The position numbers and the translations under genes are program-made. Source: Trichopria drosophilae (Eukaryota > Arthropoda > Insecta > Hymenoptera > Diapriidae). Taken from it: a stretch of 64,000 nucleotides of DNA. The notes beneath the pieces were generated by a model. It worked only from the letters and a program-made list of their open reading frames with translations, ran no database searches and was not told where the DNA came from. The stretch covers positions 98,798,501 to 98,862,500 of the forward strand of contig CM059585.1 in assembly GCA_030407085.1 (NCBI GenBank). Direction: 5' to 3'. This document shows, piece after piece, positions 1-12,408 of the stretch. Numbering within the stretch: position 1 is the stretch's first letter; each line of letters opens with the position of its first letter.

Positions 1-2
1 TA

Positions 3-146
3 GATGTCATCAACTCTAAGCTGGCAACCAGCTGGGGAGCCATTGTGATCATTGGAATATTCGCAGTGTTTTATCTTGCGTTCTGCGTTTATCTAGCCGT
101 ACACATGGCTGTAAATATGGGCGCGACTCGTCTTGGCAACGTACCG
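3..146 (+). CDS. Unrecognised single-pass membrane protein, internal exon (5' end outside window)
   Basis: The open frame from base 3 encodes 48 residues, beginning D-V-I-N-S-K-L. It includes a strongly hydrophobic stretch (from SWGAIVIIG through YLAFCVYLAVHM, about residues 10-34) that reads as one transmembrane helix. The exon ends in a good donor (CCG|GTATGT at 147) in phase 0. The TAG at bases 1-3 could be the acceptor, or the exon may extend left of the window. It joins in frame to 9295-9365 and 18871-18940, giving a 94-residue C-terminal part. I do not recognise the family. The topology (a helix followed by a roughly 60-residue tail ending in an acidic DDD patch) fits a membrane protein tail. 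The composition is much less AT-rich than the surroundings, which supports coding. Confidence 0.6.
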
Positions 147-553
147 GTATGTTATCTTTTTACTACTTTACTTAGTGATCTGATTCATGTATACAATTAA
201 ATTGGCCTTGGTTCAAAATTATTATTTGTTTGCCAATTAGTGTAATTCTTAAAGCGTAAGAATATTTATTTTCGGGGTCCAACGCCATCTAGCGTTCAAA
301 TAAGAATACATTTTGCAAATATGTAAATGTAGTCGTTCGTTATAAAGCTTCGTTATTTTTCAACTCATTTATTCAAGTTTAAATTTTAATTACTTTAATT
401 TTTGTTTAACTTGTATTTAAATGATGTGTAACGTTATATAATAAGTATTTACATCCAATTTTACCATTCACACGTAACCTATCCATTTATAAACAAATCC
501 AACATCTTTTTGCCACTATTGAAAAAGTATGTTATTTGATTTTTGAATTCCAT

Positions 554-1426
554 TTAACCCATTAATGCCTGAATGTCCAAAAATCGTACAGTAACTTTGA
601 GCTAAAATCTTTTAAAGAAATCGCGGAAATTTTTATTTGGCGTAAGTTGTTCTAGACGTTTTCGGTTGTGCACTACATGATGCGACCATTTAGAAAAGTG
701 AAATATTTCATTTTGTATTGTTTTTTGATAAATTTATATAAAAAATAGCGTTTTTTTCGTAGAAAATCACCATTTTTTAACAGAAAATATATGTTTATCA
801 TATTAAAATTAGGTAAAAACGTGTCATTAGTGTTTGTACCAGCAAACTATGGATGTAGATTTTTTCAAAATTTTTTTTCCAAAAATAGGAAGCTTTGGAA
901 TGCAAAAAGTTTTGCCATTTTTAATTTTCCATTTCTGACAGAAGAATTGTAATCTGCATCCTCCAAAACCCGGAATATAAACTTTTGCGAATAATCGTGT
1001 ATTATAGTAGTGAAAAAAAAAACTGAACAACTCTGATAATGCCCGCGCTAGTGATATTTTTTGCATTCCAAAGCTTCCTATTTTTGGAAAAAAAATGTTG
1101 AAAAATATCTACATCCATAGTTTGTTGGTACAAACACTAATGACACGTTTTTAATAAATTTTAATATGATAAATATATATTTTCTGTTAAAAAATGGTGA
1201 TTTTCTACGCAAAAAAATCCCGTAAAAAACGCTATTTTTTATATAAATTTATCAAAAAACAATACAAAACGAAATTTTTCACTTTTCTAAATGGTCGCAT
1301 CGTGTAGAGCACACCCGAAAACGTCGAGAACAACTTATGCCAAATATAAATTTCCGTGATTTCATTAAAAGATTTTAGCTCAAAGTTATTGTACGATTTT
1401 TGGACATTCAGGCATTAATGGGTTAA
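554..1426. mobile_element. piggyBac-like fold-back MITE (TTAA-flanked)
   Basis: The two halves are inverted copies of each other over about 400 bp each. The termini are CCCATTAATGCCTGAATGTC and its complement, and both ends abut TTAA (554-557 and 1423-1426). TTAA target duplication plus termini beginning CCC is the piggyBac signature. There is no transposase ORF, so this is non-autonomous. Confidence 0.8.
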
Positions 1427-1459
1427 TGTTTGTTTTCCTACGCCGTTATTAAATGTATA

Positions 1460-2690
1460 CACTGAGAAAAGTGTATTTTATCAGTTACTATTCCGTGGCT
1501 TTTAAAAAGTGTATTATTCGCTTCGTGCATGGCGATGGAGGGGATATCGAAATCGACGGCAGCGCTCAGCGTGGAGATTTCCGACAACTCGCATCTGCAA
1601 CGTCAGAGCTTTTCCATTAAAGTCAATTTAAAAATGCTCTGATTTATTCGTTAATTTGAGACATTTTAAAGTTTATTTCGATCTGTTGCAAGTGTTGCAA
1701 GTTAGGTTTATGGTTTAAAGAACCATTTGAAAGGGTTCATTTTATATTATACTGAGCAAATGAAATGATTACTCCGAGTTCGAAATTGTATAGAATACAA
1801 TTCATTATTCAGCTGAAATATATTTATATTTATGTATATGTTGTAATTTTCCATTATTAGTAATTTAGTTAATAGATAAACATGGTATTTTTCTTATTTC
1901 CAATGTAGTTTTGTACGGTGGAAGAGTCACTGAGGTTTGCCGAATTACACTGGAACGAATTAATTTATGCTCTGTACATATTCCAAATACTTCTTCTACA
2001 CGAACTACATATCAAATTTTTTCCCTTTTCTATACTTTCTGGATTAAAGTTTATTGAGTTTGTGATTGATTCAAACCCAGTTTGGATTATCGTATTCATT
2101 TACGCCCCTTAACCTCGTTTTGTTCAACTCAAAATGATTCGAATTAAAAAAGTATAATATTTTGTTACAAACAAAAATGTACAAAATTTGGGCCAAATTT
2201 CAAACAATATACTCAAAGTACTAATGCTTTTGAAAACCCGCAGAAAATTAAAAATAAACTAAATATTTCACTTTCTCATATCACTCTCCATACAAATTGC
2301 AGATGCGAGTTGGCAAAATTCACCACCAGGCGGCGTGGCCTGCGTCTTGCACTAAGCCAAATATTATAACTAGTAAAATCCTCCGTCTCTCAGCATTTGT
2401 TTTTGACAGGTTATACGAAATTGTATTAAACTCTCCTATTTTAAAAGAATGTTTTATTATGACTAAAAGAAGGCATTTTTAATATTTTAATTTGCTAGAT
2501 AAATTTCCATAAACAAAAATTGCTTTTAGTTAAAGAGAAAAGGATAAAATAAACTGACATATTAGTTAGAATAATCTAAAATCTTCGTCTTTTAACAGGT
2601 AATAGAAAGATGGCAATCCCTATGCGTAAAATACTATCTTTTACGGGGCATAAGAATTCTAATACTGGGTAAAAAACACTTTTCTCAGTG
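1460..2690. mobile_element. MITE with CACTGAGAAAAGTGT termini
   Basis: The left end reads CACTGAGAAAAGTGTATTTT and the right end is its inverted counterpart (AAAACACTTTTCTCAGTG). Both are flanked by TA. No coding capacity was recognised inside; short open frames at 1918-2112 and 2297-2482 look like chance. Other CACTGAG-ended elements occur at 5227 and 56004. Confidence 0.6.
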
Positions 2691-3892
2691 TATTTTAATT
2701 TTTTTTTAATTTAATCAAAACATTTTGCTGAAAAAAGCGAATACTGCCCTAACGACATAACCGGAGCGATTTGTTTGTAAACAAAATCAACAAGGATATT
2801 TCTATGTTTCCCAAATAATTATGAAGCATTTGCAAGTTTCTGGATTCCGAATGATTGATAATTTCTCACAAAATACTTCTAGAAGCATCAGAAAGAAACC
2901 AGAAAGAAATAGTGAAGAATTCAATTCATAATTTATATGCAGAAGCATAATAAGTTCAAGAACAAGATAATCAATTCTTGCAATAGGATTTAGAATGGCT
3001 GATAATAAGAAATTATTCACAAAGTTCAACGAATAGAACTCAAAATCGGAGACTTTTTAATAACTGAATCGTTTTTCCCTTGCTGTGAGGATTCATTCTT
3101 GGTTTCTAAAATACTCAAAGCATTGAAAATGACTAATTTTTGACAGGTATCCGGGATGAATAAGTACAATTGACAAAATCATATGAATAATAAACGAAGC
3201 ACTGAAAAGCATTCATGACATTGCAATGTTATGTAATATATTAGCATTCAAAATGATATAACCAATACTGATTTAACTAATGAAAATTATTCAGTTTAGA
3301 AAAATGTTCACAGAGGTCAAGAAACAAAGATTTAGAAACAGTAAAACGAATAATTCTCAATAATTTGTCATTTGTTGAGAGATTTACCGTAAAGAAGCGA
3401 AATAAAAAGTTAAAGGAGCCAAAAATTATTCTCTTTAGAATTGCATAGTTTATTCCAAATATTTTGTGGTGCAGATTCTATATTGCTAGAAATTTTTGTA
3501 TGACTTTTTCGTCTTCTACGTTGTTTGCATTTTTGTTCTTATTATTCATTATGATTAAATAAGTAATTTTCAACGATCCTAATTTACACGTCATGGTGTT
3601 TCTCTCTTCCTCTTGTTTATTCTTCTTTTCTATGTAAATTTTCACTATTTCCCTTGATTTTAAAGCATCTCTTGTTTTCATCGTTATTTATTCCCGTCTC
3701 CGCTATTCTTTATCAATTTAGTCCTATAGCAGAAACCTACTAAAAATTTACTCGATATTTCCGAATTTTCCCCAAAATAAAAAAAAATAAAAAAGGTTCC
3801 TCTGAAATAAAGAATAACAGCTTTTGGCTGTAATCGTGTTATATTTATATATTAATTCTTTTTATATTAATTTTTATGAAAATTAGATAAAA

Positions 3893-4792
3893 TTGAAATT
3901 GTTGTCCAGCATTTTTGCTTTTGCGAGGTTAAAAACAATCACAACAACCAACAACTTAATGATCATTTATCACGCGCTATTTTCTTATATTTTAAATTAT
4001 GGTATAATCGCATGGGGTGGAGCAAATACTTGCTATATCAAGCCCCTAGAAATTCTACAAAAGCGAGTTTTAAAAATTATTCTGGGTAAAAACATGAGGT
4101 ATCCATCTAGCCTAGATTATGCAGAGACGAAATTCCCTGACGTACGTCAAAAATATGCCATAACAGTACTATCCTATGCTTTTGAAAACAATATCCTCAC
4201 ATACGTCGAACATAATGTTAATACGAGACAGAAAAGTCGTCAAAACGTGCAAGTACCAGTTAGGAAAAAGACCATATCTCGCCAATGCTTTGATTATCAA
4301 GCAGTTAAATACTATGAAATTTTCTTTAAAGATTATCAGTTAACAGTAACAAAGTATCTACAAGACAAAATTAAAAAAATTATTTTATCAAAACCTCGTG
4401 AACTATGTCGTTTGATACGCTAAAAGCGGACTGTAACGTAATGATTAAGTAGTAACTATATATAAACATTTTTTTATTTTCTAGTCATTGTTATTTTTAG
4501 TCATTGTTATTTTTTGTGTGTTTTTTTAGTCATTGTTATGAATAGTTATTAGTTTAAGTCGAATTTCTCCTCCACCGAGGGTGCGGATACTTCGAGTGTC
4601 CAAAAATCCCTTTCTCGCAGTCAGGCTATGCCTTGCGGGACACTGTGCAATTCGTTTAGTTCGCTTTGCGAACAAATGTATTTTCTTAGATCTGAAAGTT
4701 ATTGTACTCTAAAAATGTATATTCTTCCCACGAAAGTGGAAATGTAAAACAGAAGTGAGAGAGAAATAAATATTCTATTCTATTTTATATCA
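3893..4792 (+). mobile_element. 5'-truncated non-LTR retrotransposon (LINE), reverse transcriptase C-terminal end and 3' UTR
   Basis: The open frame 3893-4423 (176 codons, no good ATG) resembles the region after the catalytic palm of LINE reverse transcriptases: Y-H-A-L-F-S-Y-I-L-N-Y-G-I-I-A-W-G-G, then L-Q-K-R-V-L-K-I-I. This is the thumb segment with the LLYGIxxWGG-type motif. It stops at TAA, then has about 350 bp of 3' UTR ending in ATTCTATTCTATT-type short repeats near 4770-4790. The frame is intact but lacks the catalytic YxDD part, so the copy is dead on arrival. It lies sense to the host intron. Confidence 0.75.
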
Positions 4793-5226
4793 GTTATTAT
4801 GAATTAATATAACAGAATTTCGAAAATTGTCAATGGAAATAGTAATCCAGAATCCACATAAACTTGTCCTATCTGTTCAAGACTAACGTATCAACAAATA
4901 TCGTTACTTTAATTATGGAAATCATAAATCAGGACACAATTTCCGGCTTTCAGGCGCAATATTGAGTATCACAATTTTCTAGTTCAATTGCTTCTTGGTT
5001 TGTTTTGTTCAATTTTTTTAAACGTACACAATGTAAAAACATTGATTATTATTCCTTACTGAAAAGATCTTAATTTTGTAGTAACGTAATTTTGTCAGCC
5101 CAAATAAAACAACTCACACCTTTAGAGATTTCTTATTTCAGAAAACTATTTTTTTTTTCTTTTTATTTATTTTTTATTTATTATATTATATATTAGGCTT
5201 TTGAACTCGAAATAGACGTATTTCTA

Positions 5227-5895
5227 CAGTGAGGAAAAGGATTGTTTACTATAAAAAAGACTTCATAATAGTTCAGAAATGATATATTTAAATATGGCGA
5301 ATCGAATAATTTGTTACGTATGAAATAATTATTCATTTCATATAAAGCTAACGTTTCTTTGATGAAAACAACGCATTTTATATCTTAAGAAATGTCCTTA
5401 AATGTAACCAAATATTTCTTGATAGTTAAGAAACCATGTTTATACTATACGTTTGTAGCTATAAAATAATGATTTCTTAATAGTTACAAAATATGACGGT
5501 TGGAGTCGAAACGCATCGTAACATAACCTCAAATGACAACACGGATGTTTTGTTTGGGTTTTTAAGAACGCTTGAGTGCCATTGCAATTCGATAGCTGTA
5601 ATTGTGAACATAAATAAATTAAATATATTATTAATAAGTCGTCTTAAATATGAGAGTTTTATAAACAAATATAACATATAAGTCATATGTCTTCTTTGCG
5701 AATTTTCGAAGCCGCCGAGTTCAAAGTATACATTTCTTAACCATTAGCAAATAATCAAATCTAATGTAAGAAATAAAATACTAATATTAAACGAATCGTC
5801 TTTAATATTATAATGCCATCTTTACATTACAAAAGGGACTTCAACTTTTCAATTGAATAATATTTCTTTGATGTAAACAACCCTGTTTCTCAGTG
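5227..5895. mobile_element. MITE with CAGTGAGGAAAAGG / CACTGAGAAACAGGG termini
   Basis: The left terminus (after TA at 5225) and the inverted right terminus near 5881-5895 match imperfectly. Both continue into TTGTTTAC. The pattern (ACTGAGAAA end, TTGTTTAC next) recurs in the element at 56004-56440, so these are one family. Confidence 0.5.
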
Positions 5896-7035
5896 CAATA
5901 AGCACATGCCATCCGCCATCAAAATAGGCCACACAAAACTCGTAACAACTTATTTGTACGATTTTACTACAAAGAAATTCTGGTAAATCCAAAATAATAA
6001 CAATTTCTTCCATTTCAAAAATTGTCAACGTTTAGGCGCCAGTTTGAAATGGAAAATTAAATAAACAAAATATATCAATTTGTTCCAACCTGCACGTTTC
6101 TGGTAAAATGTGACGAGGCGAGGCTGTTAGTTATTGACGTTTTATTTAATTTCTCGAGAATAACAAAAAACGCCTATTTGAAACTTGGTGGTCTTTTAAG
6201 AAAAGTGCTCAGCTTTCTTTCTAGACTACTAAAAAAAAACCCCATCTTCGAAAAAAAATCGTTTTTATTTTTCATTTACGAAAATTTTGATTTTGCTAAA
6301 AACTGATTAAATTTACATGAAAGTACGTTTCAAGACGAAGAAAACGCATTTTTTATATTTCCAATCCGATTAGTATAAAAAAAGGTACACCCATTTAAAA
6401 ATTAGCATTTTTTCATATCGTGAAATTTTAAACAAAAATCTACAACGGTTAACTGTGGTTTTAAAAATTTTTAAAAATTGAAAAAAGTTATCGAATTTTT
6501 TGTTAGGGCACTTATGAGGAATTTTACCCCATATGTATATTTTTGAAATAAAACAATCGTAAAAAAGTTTCTGGTAGGTTAGAAGTTGATAAAAAACTGG
6601 TATCATAGTTTAAAATACATTTTAAAAAAAATTGTAGCGGCAAAATAGACGTATTTAGACAAAAATGCGAAAATTACAGCAAAAATAGTCAGGTATGGAT
6701 GTCTGCATCTTTAAAAAGGTTTTATTACATAAATAAAAAGATGCTGAAAGCCACGTTCATATCCGAATTTTTGTCTTTCAGAATATGTTTTTCTCTATAT
6801 CACTATTTCATTTCTAATCAATAAAAATGTTAACTTCTCCGCACAGAATTCCGAAAGAAATCGGTAATTGAAAGAGTCCAATTTAGTCGAAGCTTTTTCA
6901 GTTTTACTGTTTCATACGTTGTACCAACTTAACTAACATTTGTATTTAATTCCAGTTTTAGTAGTATTATATTATATAATATTAAGTAGGATTAAATATT
7001 GCTTGTTGCTGTTGGTGCTTACTACTACAAATGGT

Positions 7036-8904
7036 ACACTCAAAAAATTCCTTGCACCCGTGCGCAAGGATTCAATAAGGTTACCTTATTGAATACGGCG
7101 CCAACTACACAATCATTGTTAAAGTAGCAAGCAAAAACCGTACTACAATAATAGGGAAATTCATTGTTCCACTTAGTTTTCTTGATCCATCTAACAATAA
7201 AAAAGTACTGTTATGATAAAGATAATAATATTCTTTTAGCAACAGGGTTAATAGAAGTAAAAATAGATAATTATTTGTAACAACAAAGAATATGTTTATT
7301 GCTAGAACTACCGTATGAATACGATACATGTACATACATATGTAAGTACTATGGTATTACTTGTATGTACCTTCATCTTCATCCAAATAAACATAATATC
7401 GAAGTTTCTTTTTCAAATTCCTTTTTATATATACATATATAATATAATAGAAAGTATTTAAGTTTATTAAGAGATGTGAAATTTGTCGTTAAAATGTTGT
7501 ACGTCTAAAAGAAATATTAAAGAAATGTTCCTCAATTTTAACCTCTTTTTTATTGAGCATTTTCTCGGATTATAAGTTGTGCCATTTGATCCGGTCAAAT
7601 GTTTTCAGGGAAATGAGAATCTGGCATAGCTCGAGACAAGGTTATAAAGTAATTTTGAAAATAAATTAGAAGAGATATAATGAGGACAAATTGTGTCATT
7701 TTTCATTCATTTTATTGTTCAGCATAAGTTTTATATTTATTTATTTTTCTTTAATTTTATAATTAGTTTGTTGTAAGCATTTAATACTATCAGTTGAATT
7801 GGTTCAAATTTACTATACCTTAGAAAACTAATTTAATATGCCTTGAATAACATTGAAAACATTAAAGGGTATACTGCAATTAAAGAAAAATGCCCCAATT
7901 TGGCATCATTGTATCTCCTTCAATTTCGCATGAAAATTACCCTATAGCCTGGTCTCGAGTTATGCCTGAATCTCAAAAGCCTGTAAAAAATTGATTGGAA
8001 CAAATCGCATAACTTCAAATAAGAGATAATGCTAATGAAAATAAAGGTCCAAATTTAAAACCAATTCGACTTTTCGAACACTTCCAAAGCAAGATTTCAG
8101 AGGCCTACGTCATGAATTTCTTTATGCACATTTCTTATGGATTAATTATTTAAGGCTACATTCATTACAACTGGATCTTGCAATAACAGATTTTCAAGCA
8201 TCAAAAGAGATAATAGATTTCAGCTACCGAAAGTCGAACATAGAGAAAAATATTTTCTACGGAGAATGTTTTCTTTCATTTCTGCATTGATACAGATCTT
8301 TTAAATTATAAAAATATTTGAAAGTTGAGAATCAAAATACATTATACATTTATATCATAATATAAATAATGTCCATTAAAAATAATTAAATTTAAAAAAC
8401 TATAATTGAAATGTAATGACTTTGGAAAAAATCAATTTAATGTATTTCATTGACCCAGCTTATTACCGAATTAAATTTAAATTAAATGTAAAGGGTATAT
8501 GTTTTAGACTTTCGAGGTGTCTCATACATATGTACATGCTTGCCATTTCAAACACTAGATTGTTTTATTTATCTTATTAAGCATTATAATATTTGTATAG
8601 CAACTATACGTAACCTTACTTTCATAGTTAAGAATCCTGGTTAATTGAATAATTTATCACTTCTGTATTGACAGAGATTCCTCTGCTATTATGCATGATA
8701 TCATTTACTATAACTGCATCTCTGTTGCTAGTTTAACAAGGATGCCACGTTATTTCAAAAATTTGCTATACTTTAAGGAAGCAAATTTTCTATTTTTATA
8801 ACAGCGAGGTTATCCAGCTGTCCTGAGAAGGAATCCTTGTTATTTTAGTAAGGATTGAGTTAATAACGGAAATAGTTGTTCTTCAGCATTTTATTTTTTT
8901 TCAG
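7036..8904. mobile_element. Possible DNA element with TACACTCAAAAAATT termini
   Basis: The left end TACACTCAAAAAATTCCTTG and the complement of the right end (TACACTGAAAAAAAATAAAA) share about 15 positions. Inverted short matches (CAAGGAT / ATCCTTG) continue inward. No transposase was seen. The ends are AT-rich and could match by chance. Confidence 0.3.
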
Positions 8905-8948
8905 TGTATCAAATACCACGTCAAATAGTAGTACATACTATTTTAGTG

Positions 8949-9109
8949 CACGGAAAAAATTAAATAGTTGGAACTATTAACTACATCGTAGGATAAGACA
9001 TAGCCATTGTTGTTAGTTAGTTTTATTATCCAAGTAGTGACCTCGACAAATTAGATAGCCAAACCTACTATTTAAATACTAAAATCAACTATTTCATTTT
9101 TTTCGTGTG
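8949..9109. mobile_element. Short MITE with CACGGAAAAAA termini
   Basis: The left end CACGGAAAAAATTAAATAGT and the right end (AACTATTTCATTTTTTTCGTGTG) are inverted copies bounding about 160 bp. It lies just upstream of exon 9295-9365. Confidence 0.5.
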
Positions 9110-9294
9110 ATATTAGTTACTACGTGTTGTTGTTGAGGCATATGCGACTATTTTAAAAGTATATTTACTATGTAAAATAAACTAGACATATAGAACTCAA
9201 AATGAATTTACATATATTCCATATTCCTTCTTGCGTTCCTTATATATTAGATATTGCACTTTTTTTAAATAACAAAATTATTTAAATGTTTCAG

Positions 9295-9365
9295 TTCGTG
9301 GCCAAGTACATAGGTGGACCGATCGAGGGTACATTCGGTTTAACGAATCCGGCAGTTTATGCCAG
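9295..9365 (+). CDS. Unrecognised membrane protein, penultimate exon
   Basis: A 71-bp exon sits between a TTTCAG acceptor (ending at 9294) and a consensus donor GCCAG|GTAAGC. In phase with the first exon it encodes F-V-A-K-Y-I-G-G-P-I-E-G-T-F then G-L-T-N-P-A-V-Y-A, and ends with two bases (AG) carried into the next codon. The two overhanging bases join cleanly to the exon at 18871 (giving R-T-N-L-A-F-S) or to a possible cassette exon at 18571. The function is not recognised. Confidence 0.6.
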
Positions 9366-11467
9366 GTAAGCGTAAATCCGAAAAATGTCATTGATGTAAA
9401 ATACTCCATTGTTTCTTAGCAATTTTTAACAAGGCATCATTTTACTCCAGTCAAAGTATATTTATCGTAACATATTTTTTAAAGTCTTTGAAGGAAATGT
9501 CGGAACGTAACAAAAAAAAATGACGCGACTGGAGCCGTTTGCTTCTTAGCGCGTGAACCGCAAGTAGACACATTAGTTCGCTTTAGCTTCTTTTTTTATT
9601 GCCGTGCTGGTGCTTTTTTATGTATATGTGTATATGTGTATATGTACGTAAACATACATAGTACGTTTGAGTAGACTACTCGAATGCTTTCCAAAACATA
9701 AATTCATCTTGTAATATATTTTGGAATAACAGCTTTTAAACGGTTTATTAGTTAGTTTTGTAATAGCCGAATTAATTTTATATTAAAATAATATTTATAA
9801 TGAGGAATCGTGCAAATAGAGATATATTTCAGAGGTTATATCTATAGTATTTATAATTCTTAGTGCGATAATAACAAATAAAATATATTTATAGATTTTT
9901 TTTTAATTTTTTTGTTGCAATATTTAGAGTTTATACATTTTTTTACGACGAATTGTGTTATAGGACATTTTTATAACTTTTGTTCATCGAAGACTTTTAA
10001 GATTGTTAACGAAGACGTTTAGAACTTTTTTACCGATCGTTACTGTATAAGCAATTTGATGTACATTAACCTCACATTTTAATTTTATGCAAATAAAGTG
10101 GCTTATTATTTGAGTTACTAATAAACACATCGCCTGCACTTGACATTTATCACTATCCTTTTTCCGATCCTACCTTTATGCATTTCAGTGTATTATTTAT
10201 ATGATTAATCAGAAATTTAATAAATACATCATTTCCTTTTCCTATGTTTATAAATATTGGTATGTAATCTGCTTTTCATTTACTTTTGGTGCGCTGCATC
10301 GTATGCACCGGATTCTGTTATGTGTTAATTTGCACCTTTTTGTTATGATCACAATCTAAATCAGTAGACCGTAGAGTGGTATATATTTATGTGTATTTTG
10401 GAGCGAAGCGTTGAAAGAATGGCTAAGTATAATATAGAAAGTGCACAATGACGTGAAAACGAATAGGAATAACAATTCTTTACTGTCAAATTTTTTTGAT
10501 TAAGTGATCAAATTTGTTTAATTTACACGACTAAAAAAACAGCTGTCGGCTTGTTTTTAGGTTTAAATGAACTATGATCGTTCCAATCGTTTTAACGCCG
10601 TGTAAGATGATCGAATGAACTGCAATGTTTATCAGTTAATTTAATGTACGATAAAAAGTACGACAAATAACGGCATTAAATTCAAAGACCAAGCTTCCGC
10701 GCACGAAATTTATGAGAGGTAATAAAACAAAATTGGATGGCACTGTTATCTTTCGAACAAGTCGCACACGCGAGAAAAAAGTCGTTTTGGCATGTTACGA
10801 GTTGATATGGACGAGAGTTTTAGGTTTGAAAAAAATGGAAATCAAATATGTGAGTTTTACATGGTCAGTTAAGAAAGATAACATTTTAACCTTTTTTCAT
10901 ATTTATTGTATTTTTGTAGTGACGAATTGATTTATTTAAATCAATAAATATGAAAAAGTAACAAAAAACTGACGTTTGAACTTGACGAACGAAGAATCGT
11001 TCCATTTAACGAAAATTATTCGATAATACGGGTAATAACTTGGTGCAAATATTTTTAAACATGCTTAGTTTCCACAACACTTCGGAAACATCTCTGGATT
11101 GCTAGTCGAGCGAAAACGACACACTCAGCCAAAATCATGCACGCGATTCGAAAGCATAAGAATTTTTATCATAATCAGTTGTGATGTCGGCTTGGTGTCG
11201 TTCATGGTACGTAAGTCTGCCTTTCACATCGTTTACAGAAATCATTTTCGAATGTGCACGTTTTTTGAGATTACCTTTTGTCTGCCCAAAGTTTATTGTT
11301 AAATTAATGGAATGAGAATGATTTTTAATGTATAAACAAATATTGAATGTTTAATTAAGGTAAACGTATCGACTGTGGAACAAATGATTTACGAGTTTTC
11401 TACTTAGTTGTTAATAAATTCATCTCAAAAATGTTTAGTTAGTTTTGTCAAGGTTTAGATGAATTCG

Positions 11468-12135
11468 AGGGGTCAACCATTGGCCAAGAAATGTACAGGT
11501 ATTCCCAAAAGTGGGAATATTCGTAGTTGTATTCTTAGTATTCCCATTATTTCTACCGTATTTCTAGAAATCCCATCGTATTCCCGCAGTATTTCCAGTC
11601 ATTTTGACCAACATTTTATTAAGTTCCAAATTTCCAAGCTATTATCTAAAAATGGCGATAGATAGAGAAAATATCGTTCTTACCTTTTTTATAGATTTTT
11701 TTTCATTTCCTACAACTTTTGTTTGACATATTTTGCGCTAGAATACTTCATTAAAAAATTACAGCCATTTTAAAACAAAATTAGGCCTGCCTATTTTATT
11801 TAAAAAAAAAACAGCTTTCCTCCACTCAGATTTTCGGCGATTTCGGATATGTCTTTAACTCATTTTTCTAGTAATTATCACATAAAAATCGGTCCTGTTG
11901 CAATTTGTTCCGGGTCAAACCATTCGTTGCCTGGACTATATACCAAATTTTTGCTGCACTCTTTTTAAAAGTTATAAATTGCAAAAATAAAAAATAGGTT
12001 TAATTAATAAAAATATTTTCTGACCTAAATGCATGTATATTCCTAAGTATTTCCAAATATTCCCGAGTATTCCCAAATATTTTCGAGTATTCTCGTTCAA
12101 ATGTACAGGTATTCCCACCAGTGGTTGACCCCTGG
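11468..12135. mobile_element. hAT-like MITE with AGGGGTCAACCA termini
   Basis: The terminal inverted repeats read AGGGGTCAACCATTGG at the left and CCAGTGGTTGACCCCT at the right. Both ends also carry the internal motif TGTACAGGTATTCCC. The same 10-mer GATGAATTCG flanks both sides (11458-11467 and 12136-12145) as a target duplication. CAGGGGT-type ends and an 8-10 bp duplication suggest hAT; no transposase is present. Confidence 0.65.
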
Positions 12136-12408
12136 GATGAATTCGAATAAGGAAGTTAATGTACATGTTAGGTTAGCTATTGTTTCTGTGATTTCAATTC
12201 AACTGGAAAATATAATTCAACGAAACAATTAAATTCAGTAGAACTGTAATCATAAATAACTCATCAGGTCTTTACGAAAGTAAGTCTCACAAATATCTCA
12301 TCACGTCACGTGTTTAAGATGTTTGAGGTTATGTACTGAATAATTGTGATCTTTTCATTTTTTTTGAGGTTATGTACTAGGCGCACCATAGTTTCTCTTT
12401 TATTACTA

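Larger units (their letters stand above)
147..9294 (+). other. Intron of the unrecognised membrane protein gene
   Basis: No exon could be supported in this stretch. It holds a TTAA-flanked fold-back, CACTGAG-ended MITEs (1460-2690, 5227-5895, 8949-9109), a LINE 3' end on the sense strand, a possible 1.9-kb element (7036-8904) and AT-rich unique sequence (2700-3870, 5900-7030). Confidence 0.5.

Noticed and set aside
12164..12175. GTTAGGTTAG as telomeric TTAGG repeat
   Set aside because: Only about two units; no array.
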